Positions 1 through 9,400 are shown, numbered from the stretch's first letter. The stretch: 64,000 nt of DNA from an uncultured Pseudomonadota bacterium (GCA_903835655.1 CAILNT010000059.1:1-64000), one strand, 5' to 3'. Numbers and translations: made by a program. Notes: generated by a model not told the origin, from the sequence alone.

Positions 1-341
1 GAATCCTCAGTTGAACACGCCCGAGTGTGCGTCTGGCGAGTTGTCTGGCAAGGGCGCGGAGTCGTAGCGCTTGAGCGCGTACGAATCCGGCCTACCCCTT
101 GCGGGTGCGCGACGACGCGCATGGTCGCTCCCTGCAAGGAGGAGCAGCGGAGTCGTTGGCGGCTCGACCGCCTTACGAATCCGGCGTACCTCGCGCGGGT
201 ACAACGCAGCCAAGCGGCTCGCCAGACGTGCAATCGGGCGCGTAGCGGGTTCACCCAAAGGGTGAGCGTGGTCGAAGGCGCAAACCTAAATGTCCATGGG
301 GCCTCACGGAGGAAAATGAGCGGTCAACTGAGGAATCAAGG
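1..341 (+). repeat. HEARO-like structured repeat, copy A (leader of flavodiiron gene)
   Basis: Non-coding element bounded by near-perfect inverted repeats: GAATCCTCAGTTGA at 1-14 matches the reverse complement of 324-337 at 13 of 14 positions. It shares a 5' box (CGAGTGTGCG, 22-31) and an 82-nt 3' core (about 242-323) with copies at 20832 and 52462. A variable insert lies between box and core. The insert is bounded by the inverted pair GTCTGGCGAG / CTCGCCAGAC (about 31-40 and 210-219) and contains an imperfect duplication of about 90 bp (from 56 and from 147). The size, core order and lack of an ORF recall HEARO (IscB/IsrB-associated omega) RNAs, but that is recollection, not an alignment. 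The left end may begin just before the window. Confidence 0.6.
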
Positions 342-1667
342 ATGAACGAAGCCCCCGTCGCCCTGGCTCCCGGCGTGTTCTGGATCGGCGCCCTCGACCC
401 GCAGTTGCGGGTATTCGACGTCATCCTGAAGACCGCCAACGGCACCACTTACAACGCCTATTGCGTGCGCGGCGAGCGCGGCGTGGCGGTGATCGACACG
501 GTCAAGGCGGAATACGCCGCCCCCTTCTTCGAACGACTGGGGCAGGTGGCGCGTTACGACGAGATCACGGCCATCGTCCTCAACCACCTGGAACCGGACC
601 ACACCGGCGCCCTGCCTGAACTGATGCGGCGCGCGCCCCAGGCACGGCTGTATATCTCGGTGAAGGCGCAGACCATGTTGAAGGGCCTGTTGAAGAGCGA
701 AGATCTGGTCTACACGCCGGTGGATACCGGCGACACGGTGGATCTGGGTGGGCGCACCCTGACCTTCCTCAACACGCCCTACCTGCACTGGCCGGACACT
801 CAGTGCACGTACCTGAACGAAGAGGCGATCCTGTTCTCCGGCGATGTGTTCGGTTGCCACTATTGCGACACCCGATTGTTCAACGATCGCGTCGGCGATT
901 TCCGCTTCTCCTTCGAGTATTACTACCAGCACATCATGCGGCCGTTCCGCGTGCACGTGCGTACCGGCCTCGACCTGATCGAACCACTGCGGCTCGACCT
1001 GATCGCCCCCGCACACGGCCCCATCCTGCGCGATGCCCCGCGCAGCTACGTGCAGCGCTACCGGCAACTGGCCGCGCCCCTGCTGCACAACGAGGCCGCG
1101 GACAGCGCCAAGACCCTGCTGATCTTCTACATCAGCAGCTATGGCAACACCGCGCGCATGGCGCTGGCCGTGCGCGACGGCGCCGAATCCATCGAGGGCG
1201 TGCGCGCCAGCCTCTATGACCTGCAAGGCGGCGAGGTCAGCCCATTCGTCGACCTGATCGAGGAAGCCGACTGCATCGTGTTCGGCTCGCCCACCATCAA
1301 TGGGGACGCGGTGAAACCCATCTGGGATCTGCTCTCGTCGCTCGCCGTGGTCGACATCAAGGACAAGCTGGGCGCGGCCTTCGGCTCCTATGGCTGGACC
1401 GGCGAAGCCGTGGCCATGGTGGAGGACCGCCTGCGCGGCCTGAAGTTGCGGGTTCCCGTGCGCGGCGTCAAAGCCAAGCTGATTCCGAACGAAGCGGAAC
1501 TCGCCCAGTGCTGGATGCTGGGCCACCAACTCGCGGAACACCTCACCGGCCGCAATGCACGCCGAATCCTCTCGATGGAAGAACTCATGCACGCACCCGG
1601 CGTGCCCATCGCGGCCAAGGCCGCTCCTACCCCCCCCCACCAGGAACCCTCCCATGCCCAAGGCTAA
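342..1667 (+). CDS. Flavodiiron protein (A-type flavoprotein, O2/NO reductase family)
   Basis: 441 aa. Residues 1 to about 250 form a metallo-beta-lactamase-like domain with the diiron ligand motif NHLEPDHTG (H82, E84, D86, H87), a later acidic ligand in ILFSGDVFGCH and a histidine in APAHGPIL. From about residue 255 a flavodoxin domain begins (FYISSYGNTARMA, FMN phosphate loop; GSYGWTGEA near the C-terminus). Family members reduce O2 or NO with electrons from rubredoxin or flavin reductase. Fusion partners are absent, so electrons probably come from a separate donor; the next gene overlaps by 14 nt and encodes a ferredoxin. The ATG follows GAGG (330-333) supplied by the end of repeat copy A. 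Placed beside FeSII and DraG, it probably protects nitrogenase from O2 (inference). Confidence 0.93.
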   Translation: MNEAPVALAPGVFWIGALDPQLRVFDVILKTANGTTYNAYCVRGERGVAVIDTVKAEYAAPFFERLGQVARYDEITAIVLNHLEPDHTGALPELMRRAPQARLYISVKAQTMLKGLLKSEDLVYTPVDTGDTVDLGGRTLTFLNTPYLHWPDTQCTYLNEEAILFSGDVFGCHYCDTRLFNDRVGDFRFSFEYYYQHIMRPFRVHVRTGLDLIEPLRLDLIAPAHGPILRDAPRSYVQRYRQLAAPLLHNEAADSAKTLLIFYISSYGNTARMALAVRDGAESIEGVRASLYDLQGGEVSPFVDLIEEADCIVFGSPTINGDAVKPIWDLLSSLAVVDIKDKLGAAFGSYGWTGEAVAMVEDRLRGLKLRVPVRGVKAKLIPNEAELAQCWMLGHQLAEHLTGRNARRILSMEELMHAPGVPIAAKAAPTPPHQEPSHAQG

Positions 1668-1941
1668 CGTCACCTTCGAAGACATCGGCGTCACTGTCAG
1701 CGTCCCGGCCGGAACTCGGTTGATCGAAATATCGGAAAAAGTCGGCGCCGGCATCACCTACGGCTGCCGTGAAGGCGAATGTGCCACCTGCATCATGAAG
1801 ATCGTCTCCGGCATGGAAAACATGTCGCAGCGCTCGGTCCTGGAAGACAAGGTTCTCCAGGAAAACATGGCCCCGCGCCAGCATCGACTCGCCTGCCAGG
1901 CCCAGGTTCTCGGCGGCGAGATCGTCGTGCGCCCGGGATGA
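1654..1941 (+). CDS. [2Fe-2S] ferredoxin, plant/adrenodoxin-like
   Basis: 95 aa from the ATG at 1654, which has AGGA 9 nt upstream. An upstream in-frame ATG at 1555 would bury the start deep in the flavodiiron gene. Cluster ligands are visible as GCREGECATC (C38, C43, C46) and RLACQAQ (C81), the normal C-x4-C-x2-C...C spacing of plant-type ferredoxins. It is a soluble one-electron carrier. The 14-nt overlap with the flavodiiron gene implies translational coupling and makes it the likely electron donor to that enzyme or to nitrogenase. The exact partner cannot be read from sequence. Confidence 0.9.
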   Translation: MPKANVTFEDIGVTVSVPAGTRLIEISEKVGAGITYGCREGECATCIMKIVSGMENMSQRSVLEDKVLQENMAPRQHRLACQAQVLGGEIVVRPG

Positions 1942-1961
1942 GGCCATGCGCAATTCCATCG

Positions 1962-1991
1962 CCGTCATTCCCGCCTGCACGGGAATGACGG
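1962..1991. repeat. REP-like palindrome of the GTCATTCCCG type
   Basis: Perfect 12-bp inverted repeat CCGTCATTCCCG / CGGGAATGACGG with a 6-nt loop, in the 81-bp gap between two ferredoxin genes. Palindromes with this wording are scattered through many proteobacterial genomes as REP-type elements. It would form a stable RNA hairpin and could act as an mRNA 3'-end stabiliser or partial terminator. There is no T-run after it, so read-through into the FeSII gene is likely. Confidence 0.75.
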
Positions 1992-2022
1992 GTATCCCTT
2001 TACCCACCCACCGGAGCCCATC

Positions 2023-2382
2023 ATGCCCCTAGTCACTTTCTCCAGCCCGCTGCACAAGGACAAGACCGTTTACGCCGTCGCCGGCAGCCACACCAAGACG
2101 CTGCTCGACCTCGCCAAGGAAAACCACATCCCGATCGACTTTAGTTGCGGCGAAGGCGACTGCGGCACCTGCCTCATCAAGGTCACCAACCTGACCCGCA
2201 AAGGGCCGATGGGGGGTCCGCTCACCGACCGGGAAATCACCATCCTGAAAGAGCTCAAGAAGATCACCCAGGATGAGATCGACGCCATGAAGGTGGACGA
2301 TCTACCGCACTCCGCCTGGCGCCTGTCGTGCCAGATGATCGTGCGCGACGAGGACATCCTGGTGGAGTACCCGAGCAAGTGA
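2023..2382 (+). CDS. Shethna protein II (FeSII)-like [2Fe-2S] nitrogenase protective ferredoxin
   Basis: 119 aa. Ligands: SCGEGDCGTC (C42, C47, C50) and RLSCQMI (C103). The N-terminal xTFSSPL, the insertion LTDREITILKEL between ligands 3 and 4, and the tail RDEDILVEY match the pattern of Azotobacter vinelandii FeSII rather than an ordinary ferredoxin. FeSII binds oxidised nitrogenase Fe and MoFe proteins into an inactive, O2-tolerant complex (established for Azotobacter). The long central helix region, which contacts nitrogenase in FeSII, is present here. Neighbours (flavodiiron protein, DraG) fit a nitrogenase-protection role. Family assignment is strong; the protective function is inferred. 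Confidence 0.88.
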   Translation: MPLVTFSSPLHKDKTVYAVAGSHTKTLLDLAKENHIPIDFSCGEGDCGTCLIKVTNLTRKGPMGGPLTDREITILKELKKITQDEIDAMKVDDLPHSAWRLSCQMIVRDEDILVEYPSK

Positions 2383-2395
2383 CCTGAAGCCGCGC

Positions 2396-3271
2396 ATGCC
2401 GCAACCCAGAGCCGTTGCCGCTTATCTTGGCCTCGCCATCGGCGACGCTCTGGGGGCCACGGTGGAATTCATGACCCCGCGTGAGATCGCGGCCCACTAC
2501 AAGGTACACGACCAACTCATCGGCGGCGGTTGGCTGCGCCTGAAACCCGGCCAGGTCACCGACGACACGACCATGGCGCTGGCACTGGGCGCTTCCATAC
2601 TCGAAGCTGGCCGGGTCGATGCTCATGCCGCGGCCATCGCCTTCGATGCCTGGATGCGCGCCAAGCCGGTGGACATCGGCAGCACCGTGCGCCGCGGCCT
2701 GCTCGCGTTTCGCAAGACCGGCGACCCGAAGCGGCCGCCCGATGAACACGACGCCGGCAATGGCGCCGCCATGCGCGTCCTGCCGGTGGCGCTGGCCACG
2801 CTCGGCCTGTCGGAAACCGAGGTGCGAGCGGCTTGCCGAACGCAGGCGCACGTCACCCACAACAACCCGCTGTCCGACGCCGCCACGGAAACCCTGGCCT
2901 TGATGGTGCACGACGCGCTGCGAGGCGCCTCCAAGCTCGATCTGCTGCACCAGCGCGCCCACCCCTTGGCGAAGCAGCACCCGGAGTTCACCTTCCGCGC
3001 CTGCCGCCAGCGCATGAATCCCAGCGGCTACATCGTCGAAACCATGCAGGCCGTATTCCAGGCTTTCTTCGACACCGACGGCTTCGAGGATTGCCTGATC
3101 GACGTGGTCAACCGCGGCGGCGATGCCGACACCACCGGAGCCATCGCCGGCATGCTGGCGGGAGCGCTCTACGGGCCGGGAGCCATCCCGTGGCGCTGGC
3201 TGCACGGGCTGGATGCGGCCACCCGGTATGCCTGCGAAATGCAGGCGCAGGCCCTGCTTGCAACTTCGTAG
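2396..3271 (+). CDS. draG: ADP-ribosyl-[dinitrogen reductase] hydrolase
   Basis: 291 aa, 13 nt after the FeSII stop. ADP-ribosylglycohydrolase fold with the dinuclear-metal motifs GDALGATVEF near the N-terminus, TDDTTMA (about residues 55-61) and RGGDADTTGAIAG (about 237-249). DraG removes ADP-ribose from an arginine of NifH when fixed nitrogen runs out and so reactivates dinitrogenase reductase. The partner ADP-ribosyltransferase DraT is not in the window. Related glycohydrolases act on other substrates; the nif-linked setting favours DraG. Confidence 0.85.
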   Translation: MPQPRAVAAYLGLAIGDALGATVEFMTPREIAAHYKVHDQLIGGGWLRLKPGQVTDDTTMALALGASILEAGRVDAHAAAIAFDAWMRAKPVDIGSTVRRGLLAFRKTGDPKRPPDEHDAGNGAAMRVLPVALATLGLSETEVRAACRTQAHVTHNNPLSDAATETLALMVHDALRGASKLDLLHQRAHPLAKQHPEFTFRACRQRMNPSGYIVETMQAVFQAFFDTDGFEDCLIDVVNRGGDADTTGAIAGMLAGALYGPGAIPWRWLHGLDAATRYACEMQAQALLATS

Positions 3272-3303
3272 CCGCAGGCGCGCTAGTTATTCGTTCAGCG
3301 TTT

Positions 3304-3324
3304 CCCCGAGGTTCCGGGGTTTCA
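3304..3324 (+). terminator. Possible weak terminator after draG
   Basis: A short hairpin, CCCCG (3304-3308) / CGGGG (3315-3319), followed by TTTC, lies 33 nt after draG. The stem is only 5 bp, so this is weak evidence for a transcript end. Confidence 0.3.
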
Positions 3325-3383
3325 TAACGCGTCCACCCGCCCTGTTCTCGACGCAGGAACCGGATTACGATGCCGGCTCGGAC

Positions 3384-3629
3384 ATGGATGAGGCTACGGC
3401 GATGCCCAGGCTGCCTGATTGGCTGAGAGAATTGTTCAAACCACGGAGCGACCCCCAACTGCGCCAGGCCAGGGCCTTGCTCAGCGCCATCGATGCTGGG
3501 GGAATGCCGCTCAACCCGGCAAGAATCAACGAGATCGCGCGCAACTTCGGGCTGGAGGTGTCGGGGAAGGCGCCGGTTTCGGACACGATACGGCGCATCC
3601 GCGCGGCCGTCGGACGTGCCTCAGCGTAG
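3384..3629 (+). CDS. Small unknown protein downstream of draG
   Basis: 81 aa from the ATG at 3384 (an ATG at 3402 would give 75 aa). No family recognised. The N-terminus carries an amphipathic stretch (LPDWLRELF) and the rest is basic and helical, ending IRRIRAAVGRASA. Amino-acid composition looks like a folded helical protein, with alternating hydrophobic positions and few proline runs, unlike the antisense frames. It is the last gene before a strand switch and could ride on the draG transcript or have its own promoter. The start is uncertain. Confidence 0.5.
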   Translation: MDEATAMPRLPDWLRELFKPRSDPQLRQARALLSAIDAGGMPLNPARINEIARNFGLEVSGKAPVSDTIRRIRAAVGRASA

Positions 3630-3937
3630 CGCCCCGGCAGGCGCTCCAGGGTGACAGGCCAGTTCGCCCCTGGAGAGTGCGCCCTGCATGCCGGGTCTGG
3701 CCCGACGCCGCGCCGCGAATGCGCGCGGGATCCCGTGGCGGACGTGGACCCGTTGCGGGTCGACGTGGAGATTGGCGAGCACTCACGAGCCCCCCTGGAA
3801 TACTGGCGCGAGCGCCTCAGGCATCCGCGCCGCAAACCCCGCATGGAACCGCCCGACGCCCCGGAGCCGCCACATCCGCCCCCACAAGGCTCGATAGACG
3901 AATACGCCGACGCGGGGCGTGCCCGGGGACGACGGGA
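3630..3937. other. Intergenic region between convergent genes, no recognised feature
   Basis: 308 bp between the small gene ending 3629 (+) and the MFS gene ending 3938 (-). Open frames cross it on both strands, but their proteins are Arg/Pro/Ala-rich with no recognisable motif, as expected of chance frames in GC-rich DNA. No strong hairpin, T-run or repeat was found. Confidence 0.5.
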
Positions 3938-5092
3938 CTAGCCACCCGATGGGGCACGCGCCTGGCCCAGCCAGACGAACGCCCCGGCGCCAAGCAAGGC
4001 GCAACCGGATGCGAGGCTGAAGGTCGGGCCTGGACCGATCCAGTCCCAAGCGGCGCCGGAATAAAGACTGCCGACGGTGCCGCCTATCCCCAGGGCGATG
4101 CTGTTGTAGAGCGCCTGGCCGCGCGCCAGGTTGCGGCCGGTGAAATGGCGGTGCACCAGGGCAAGCGCAGAAGCGTGATAGGCGCCGAAAGTGAGTGCGT
4201 GCAGCAATTGCGCCAGCAACAGCAACGGCAGATCGTCGGCCAGCCAGCCGATCAGGAGAAAGCGCACCGCGGCGGCGAGCAGAGTGAGCAGCAACACGGT
4301 TTCCGGGCGCACCTTGCGAAACACGCGTGGCATGACGAGAAAAATCCCGATCTCGCAAACCACGCCCAGCGCCCAGAGCCAGCCCGCCACCGACTTGCTG
4401 TAGCCGGTCTGCACCAGATGGATGGTGAAGAAGGTGTAATAGGGGCCGTGTGCTGCGGCCATCAGCAAGGCGGCGCTGAACAGGGCCAGCACTTGCGGGC
4501 GGCGCAGCACGGAGCGCAAGGGGATATGGACCGCTTCGTGGTGGGCGATTTCCGCCTCCGGAATGACCCGGGAAGTCAGAACGATGCCGACCAACAGGCC
4601 GATCACCACCCAGGGAACCAGGCTGATCGGGGCATGATCGAGCAAGGACCCCAGACCCACCACCACCAGGATGAAGCCGACCGAACCCCAGAGACGGATG
4701 CGACCATAGCGATCGCTGCGCGCACCCAGGTGCGACAAGGTGGTCGCCTCCACCAGCGGCAGGGAGGCGCTCCAGAAGAAGCTGATGAGCGACATCACCG
4801 CGAACAGCCACCAGAAGCTCTTCGCGAAGAACACGCCGGCGAAAGCCACCAGGCAAACCAGGGCAGCCGCCTGGACGATGGCGACGCGGCGGCCCGTGCG
4901 ATCGGCGATATGGCCCCAGATGTTGGGCGCGAAGATGCGCATCACCTGCAAGAGCGACATCAACACGCCGATCTGCAAGGCGTTGAACGCCAGGGAATGC
5001 AGGTAAAGCCCCCAGAACGGGGCCATCGCCCCGACGAAGGCGAAATAGAAGAAATAGAAACTGGACAAACGCCAGTAGGGCACGGCGGTCAT
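3938..5092 (-). CDS. MFS transporter, HcaT/MFS_1-like
   Basis: 384 aa, about 12 hydrophobic segments and no signal peptide. The N-terminus (YWRLSSFYFFYFAFVGAM) and the loop GHIADRTGRR between TM2 and TM3 fit the MFS_1-like/3-phenylpropionic acid permease subgroup (HcaT). Substrate unknown. It begins 31 nt after aroC on the same strand, so it is probably co-transcribed with aroC; I do not infer a shikimate-pathway substrate from that alone. Confidence 0.85.
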   Translation of the reverse strand: MTAVPYWRLSSFYFFYFAFVGAMAPFWGLYLHSLAFNALQIGVLMSLLQVMRIFAPNIWGHIADRTGRRVAIVQAAALVCLVAFAGVFFAKSFWWLFAVMSLISFFWSASLPLVEATTLSHLGARSDRYGRIRLWGSVGFILVVVGLGSLLDHAPISLVPWVVIGLLVGIVLTSRVIPEAEIAHHEAVHIPLRSVLRRPQVLALFSAALLMAAAHGPYYTFFTIHLVQTGYSKSVAGWLWALGVVCEIGIFLVMPRVFRKVRPETVLLLTLLAAAVRFLLIGWLADDLPLLLLAQLLHALTFGAYHASALALVHRHFTGRNLARGQALYNSIALGIGGTVGSLYSGAAWDWIGPGPTFSLASGCALLGAGAFVWLGQARAPSGG

Positions 5093-5123
5093 GGCCTGGC
5101 GCGCCGGGCGGGGATGGGCGGAT

Positions 5124-6221
5124 TCAGACCTGGCCTGCTATGGCCGGCGTCGGGCAGCGTGCGTCGGCGTTCTGGGCACGCTGCCGCAAGGCGTGGTCCA
5201 TCAGGACGATGGCCAACATGGCCTCGGCGATGGGGGTGGCGCGGATGCCGACGCAAGGATCGTGGCGGCCGTGGGTCACCACTTCGATGGCGGCTCCCTG
5301 GCGGTTGATCGAACGTCCGGGGATGCGCAGCGACGAGGTGGGCTTGATGGCGATGGCCGCGGTGATGTCCTGGCCGCTGGAAATGCCGCCGAGGATGCCG
5401 CCGGCGTGATTCGAGAGGAAGCCTTGCGGCGTCATCTCGTCGCGGTGTTCCGTGCCTTTTTGCGCCACCACCGCGAAGCCGTCACCGATTTCCACGCCCT
5501 TGACCGCGTTGATGCTCATCAGCGCATGCGCCAGGTCGGCGTCGAGGCGATCGTAGACCGGCTCGCCCAGCCCCAGGGGCACGTTTTCCGCGACCACGTT
5601 GATGCGCGCACCGACCGAATCGCCCTCACGACGCAGTTCGTCCATGTAGGCTTCCAGGGCCGCCACGGACTCCGGGTCGGGGGAGAAGAAGGGATTTCCC
5701 GCCACGCTCTCCCAGCTCCGGAAAGGCACGACGATGGGGCCGAGCTGCGCCAGGTAAGCGCGAATCACCGTGCCGTGGTGCTCGAACAGCCACTTCTTCG
5801 CGATCGCCCCGGCCGCGACCCGCACCGCGGTTTCCCGCGCCGAGGAGCGGCCGCCGCCGCGGTAGTCGCGGAAACCATATTTCTGGTCGTAGGTGTAATC
5901 GGCATGGCCCGGACGGAAGGTTTCGGCGATATTGCCGTAATCCTTGCTGCGCTGGTCCTCGTTGCGGATCAGGAGCGCGATGGGCGTGCCGGTGGTCCGG
6001 CCCTCGAACACGCCGGAGAGGATTTCCACCGTATCTGATTCGCGTCGCTGCGTGACGTGGCGCGAAGTCCCAGGTTTACGCCGATCCAGATCGAGCTGGA
6101 TATCGGCGGCACACAGGGCCAACCCCGGCGGGCAGCCGTCCACGACGCAGCCTATGCCGGGTCCGTGCGATTCACCGAAAGAAGTGACCGTGAAGAGAAG
6201 GCCTATCGTGTTACCGGACAT
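5124..6221 (-). CDS. aroC: Chorismate synthase
   Basis: 365 aa, the normal length. It converts 5-enolpyruvylshikimate-3-phosphate to chorismate with reduced FMN. Family signatures are clear: [17 protein letters not shown] at the N-terminus, [10 protein letters not shown] around residue 100, and the FMN/substrate segment [13 protein letters not shown]. First gene of a two-gene - strand unit with the MFS transporter. Divergent from the transglutaminase operon across 231 bp. Confidence 0.98.
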   Translation of the reverse strand: MSGNTIGLLFTVTSFGESHGPGIGCVVDGCPPGLALCAADIQLDLDRRKPGTSRHVTQRRESDTVEILSGVFEGRTTGTPIALLIRNEDQRSKDYGNIAETFRPGHADYTYDQKYGFRDYRGGGRSSARETAVRVAAGAIAKKWLFEHHGTVIRAYLAQLGPIVVPFRSWESVAGNPFFSPDPESVAALEAYMDELRREGDSVGARINVVAENVPLGLGEPVYDRLDADLAHALMSINAVKGVEIGDGFAVVAQKGTEHRDEMTPQGFLSNHAGGILGGISSGQDITAAIAIKPTSSLRIPGRSINRQGAAIEVVTHGRHDPCVGIRATPIAEAMLAIVLMDHALRQRAQNADARCPTPAIAGQV

Positions 6222-6290
6222 GGTGGGGGGCGTCGAGAGAGGATGTGTCGAATTTTACCGCAAGCCTGCCGCTTTCCCCGCGCGCGCCTA

Positions 6291-6307
6291 TGCACCAATA
6301 GAGTGCA
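6291..6307. promoter_or_regulatory. NtrC-like binding dyad
   Basis: TGCACCAATAGAGTGCA, read on - as TGCACTCTATTGGTGCA, matches the NtrC (NRI) consensus TGCACC-N5-GGTGCA with one mismatch. It lies in the 231-bp region between divergent aroC and the transglutaminase operon. I could not find a convincing sigma-54 -24/-12 element at the right distance on either strand, so its target is unclear. Confidence 0.4.
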
Positions 6308-6452
6308 AACAGGCGAGCATGGTGCCCTGCGCAGCATCGACAACGCCCCATGACAGCGCCACCCAACGCATTCACGGGCCTGGCAAGCCCTCCAGACCAG
6401 CAGGCGCGAATCTTGCTTTTAACGGGGGCACCCACATCGGATCAATACTGCC

Positions 6453-9400
6453 ATGAGCATCCGCGTCGCCATTCGCCACAAGACCCATTACCGCTACGAC
6501 CGTCCCGTCAACATGGCGCCGCACATCCTGCGCCTGCGCCCGGCCCCGCATAGCCGCACGCCGATCCTGGGCTACTCCTTGCGCATCCTGCCGGAGAAGC
6601 ATTTCCTCAACTGGCAGCAGGACCCTTTCGGCAATTTCCAGGCGCGCCTGGTGTTTCCGGAGAAGACCACGCACTTCGACATCGAAGTGGAAGTCATCGC
6701 CGACATGACGGTGATCAACCCATTCGATTTCTTCCTGGAGGAATACGCCAGCGAAACCCCATTCGAATACGACCCGCAACTGGCCAAGGAACTGGTGCCT
6801 TATTGCGAGTTGTCCGAGTCCGGGCCGCTGCTGATGCAATGGCTGGCGGGCGTGGATCGCGGCAAGCGCCGCACCCAGGATTTTCTCGTGGAGATCAACC
6901 AGAAGGTCTGGAAGGCACTGCAATACAACATCCGCATGGAACCCGGCGTACAAAGCTGCGAGGAAACCCTGGAGCGGGCTTGCGGCTCCTGCCGCGACAG
7001 TGCCTGGCTGCTGGTGCAGTTGCTGCGCCACCTGGGTTTTGCCGCCCGCTTCGTCTCCGGCTATCTGGTGCAACTCACCGCCGACCTAAAATCCCTCGAC
7101 GGCCCCTCCGGCCCGGAAGCCGACTTCACCGACCTGCACGCCTGGGCCGAGGTCTATGTACCGGGTGCGGGCTGGATCGGCCTCGATCCGACCTCCGGCC
7201 TATTCGCCGGGGAAAACCACATCCCGCTGGCCTGCACGCCGGACCCGGTGAGTGCCGCGCCGGTGACCGGGGCGATGGACGAGTGTGAAGTCAGCTTCAG
7301 CTTCGAGAACACGGTCACCCGCATCCACGAAGACCCGCGTGTCACCAAGCCCTACCGCGACGACCAGTGGGCCGCCATTGACGCCCTGGGCCGCGCCGTG
7401 GACGCGAAGCTGCTGGAATACGACGTGCGCCTGACCATGGGCGGCGAGCCCACCTTCGTCTCCATCGACGACATGGAATCGGCGCAGTGGAACAGCGCCG
7501 CGCTTGGCGCCCACAAGCTGGAACGCGCCCAGGATCTCTGGAACCGCCTGGGCAAACGTTTCGCGGCCGACGGACTGAAGTTTTCCGGCCAGGGCAAGTG
7601 GTATCCCGGCGAGCCCTTGCCGCGCTGGGCGCTGGGCCTGTTCTGGCGCACGGACGGAGTGCCGCTCTGGCGCGACCCGGCCCTGCTGGCCGACGAAGGC
7701 CGGGATTACGGCCACTGCGCCCCCCAGGCCGCCGCCTTCATGGCGAAGCTGGCGGCTCACCTCGGCCTGGCGGACAGCTACATCCAGTCCGGCTACGAGG
7801 ACGCCCTGCATTATCTGCTGAAGGAAAGTGAACTCCCGGTCAACCTCGACGCCCTGCACGCCGACCTGAAAGACCCGCAAGAGCGCCGCAGCCTGGCCGA
7901 CAAACTCGCGCGCGGACTGGACGAACCCGTGGGCTACGTCCTGCCCATCGCCTGGGACTGGGATACCAGTGCATGGAAGAGCGGCGCCTGGGCGTTCCGC
8001 CGTGGCCGCCTCTACCTGATCCCCGGCGACTCGCCGATGGGGCTGCGCCTGCCCCTGGATAGCCTGCCCTGGGTGGCGGAAGAAAAACGCGACCCGACCT
8101 GGCCGTTGGACATGTTCGCGCCGCGCGGCAAGCTCCCGGATCCCTATGGCGAGATCGCCCGACGCTTTTCCGAATTCCAACCGGAAGTGACCGCGCATCC
8201 AGAAATCCAGGCGCAGGCGGCGGCGGACATACAAATCCCCCCACTCCCCGCATTGAAGGGGGAAATCAAGGTCATCCATACCGCACTGTGCGTGGAAGCG
8301 CGCGGCGGCGTGGTGCGCATCTTCATGCCGCCCCTGACTACGCTGGAACACTACCTCGAACTCACCGCGGCCATCGAACAGGTCGCCGCACTGCTGGAGA
8401 CCCCGGTGATCCTGGAAGGCTACGAGCCGCCGCGCGACTGGCGCTTGCAACGCCTCATGGTCACCCCCGACCCGGGCGTCATCGAAGTCAACATCCACCC
8501 CGCCAGCAACTGGGAAGACCTCGTCGAGAACACCCGCATCCTCTACGAGGAAGCCCGCCTGGCGCGGCTGACCACGGAAAAATTCATGCTCGACGGACGC
8601 CACACCGGCACCGGCGGCGGCAACCACGTCACCCTCGGGGGGGCAGCACCCGCCGACAGTCCGATGTTGCGCCGCCCCGACCTGGTGATGAGCCTGGTCA
8701 CCTACTGGCAGCACCACCCCGGCCTGTCCTACCTGTTTTCCGGCATGTTCATCGGCCCCACCAGCCAGGCGCCGCGCGTCGACGAGGGACGCGACGAGAA
8801 ACTCTACGAACTGGAAATCGCCTTCCAGCAGATGCCGGCGGGCGAAACCAACCAGCTCTGGCTGGTCGACAGGCTGTTGCGCAACCTTTTGGTGGACCTC
8901 ACCGGCAACACGCACCGCTCCGAGTTTTCCATCGACAAGCTCTACTCGCCGGACAGTCCGAGCGGGCGCCAGGGCCTAGTGGAGTTCCGCGGCTTCGAGA
9001 TGCCGCCGCACGAGCGCATGAGCGCGGCACAGATGCTGCTCCTGCGCATCCTGGTGGCGCGCTTCTGGGACCGACCCTACCGCCACCGCCTGGTGCGCTG
9101 GGGCACACAACTGCACGACCGCTTCATGCTGCCGCACCATGTGCGTGCCGACTTGCTCGACGTGGTGCGCGACATCCAGGAATCGGGCTATCCCTTCCAG
9201 GCGGACTGGCTCGACCCCTTCATCGAATTCCGTTTCCCACGCGTGGGCACGGTGAAGATCGACGACATCGAAATCGAATTGAGGACCGCCATCGAGCCCT
9301 GGCATGTACTGGGAGAGGAACTCAGCAGTGTCGGCACCGCCCGTTTCGTGGACTCCTCGGTGGAGCGCGTCCAGGTACGGCTGACGGGGCTCACCGACAG

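Noticed and set aside
1..341. Repeat copy A as part of a CRISPR array or complete insertion sequence
   Set aside because: No regularly spaced short repeats and no transposase frame; the ORFs crossing it are chance frames.
3783..4856. Long - strand open frame overlapping MFS in another frame
   Set aside because: Arg/Pro/Ala-rich shadow; no domain, and the MFS frame explains the region.
3419..5308. Long + strand open frame (629 aa) opposite the MFS transporter
   Set aside because: Gln/His/Arg-rich with no motif; it mirrors the codon bias of the real - strand MFS gene, which has clear TM segments and MFS loops.
6330..6452. Sigma-54 promoter for the transglutaminase operon
   Set aside because: TGGCAAG near 6383 lacks a TTGC box at the required spacing.
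7200..8915. 571-aa - strand frame inside the DUF2126 gene
   Set aside because: Antisense shadow typical of GC-rich genes; no initiation site or family.
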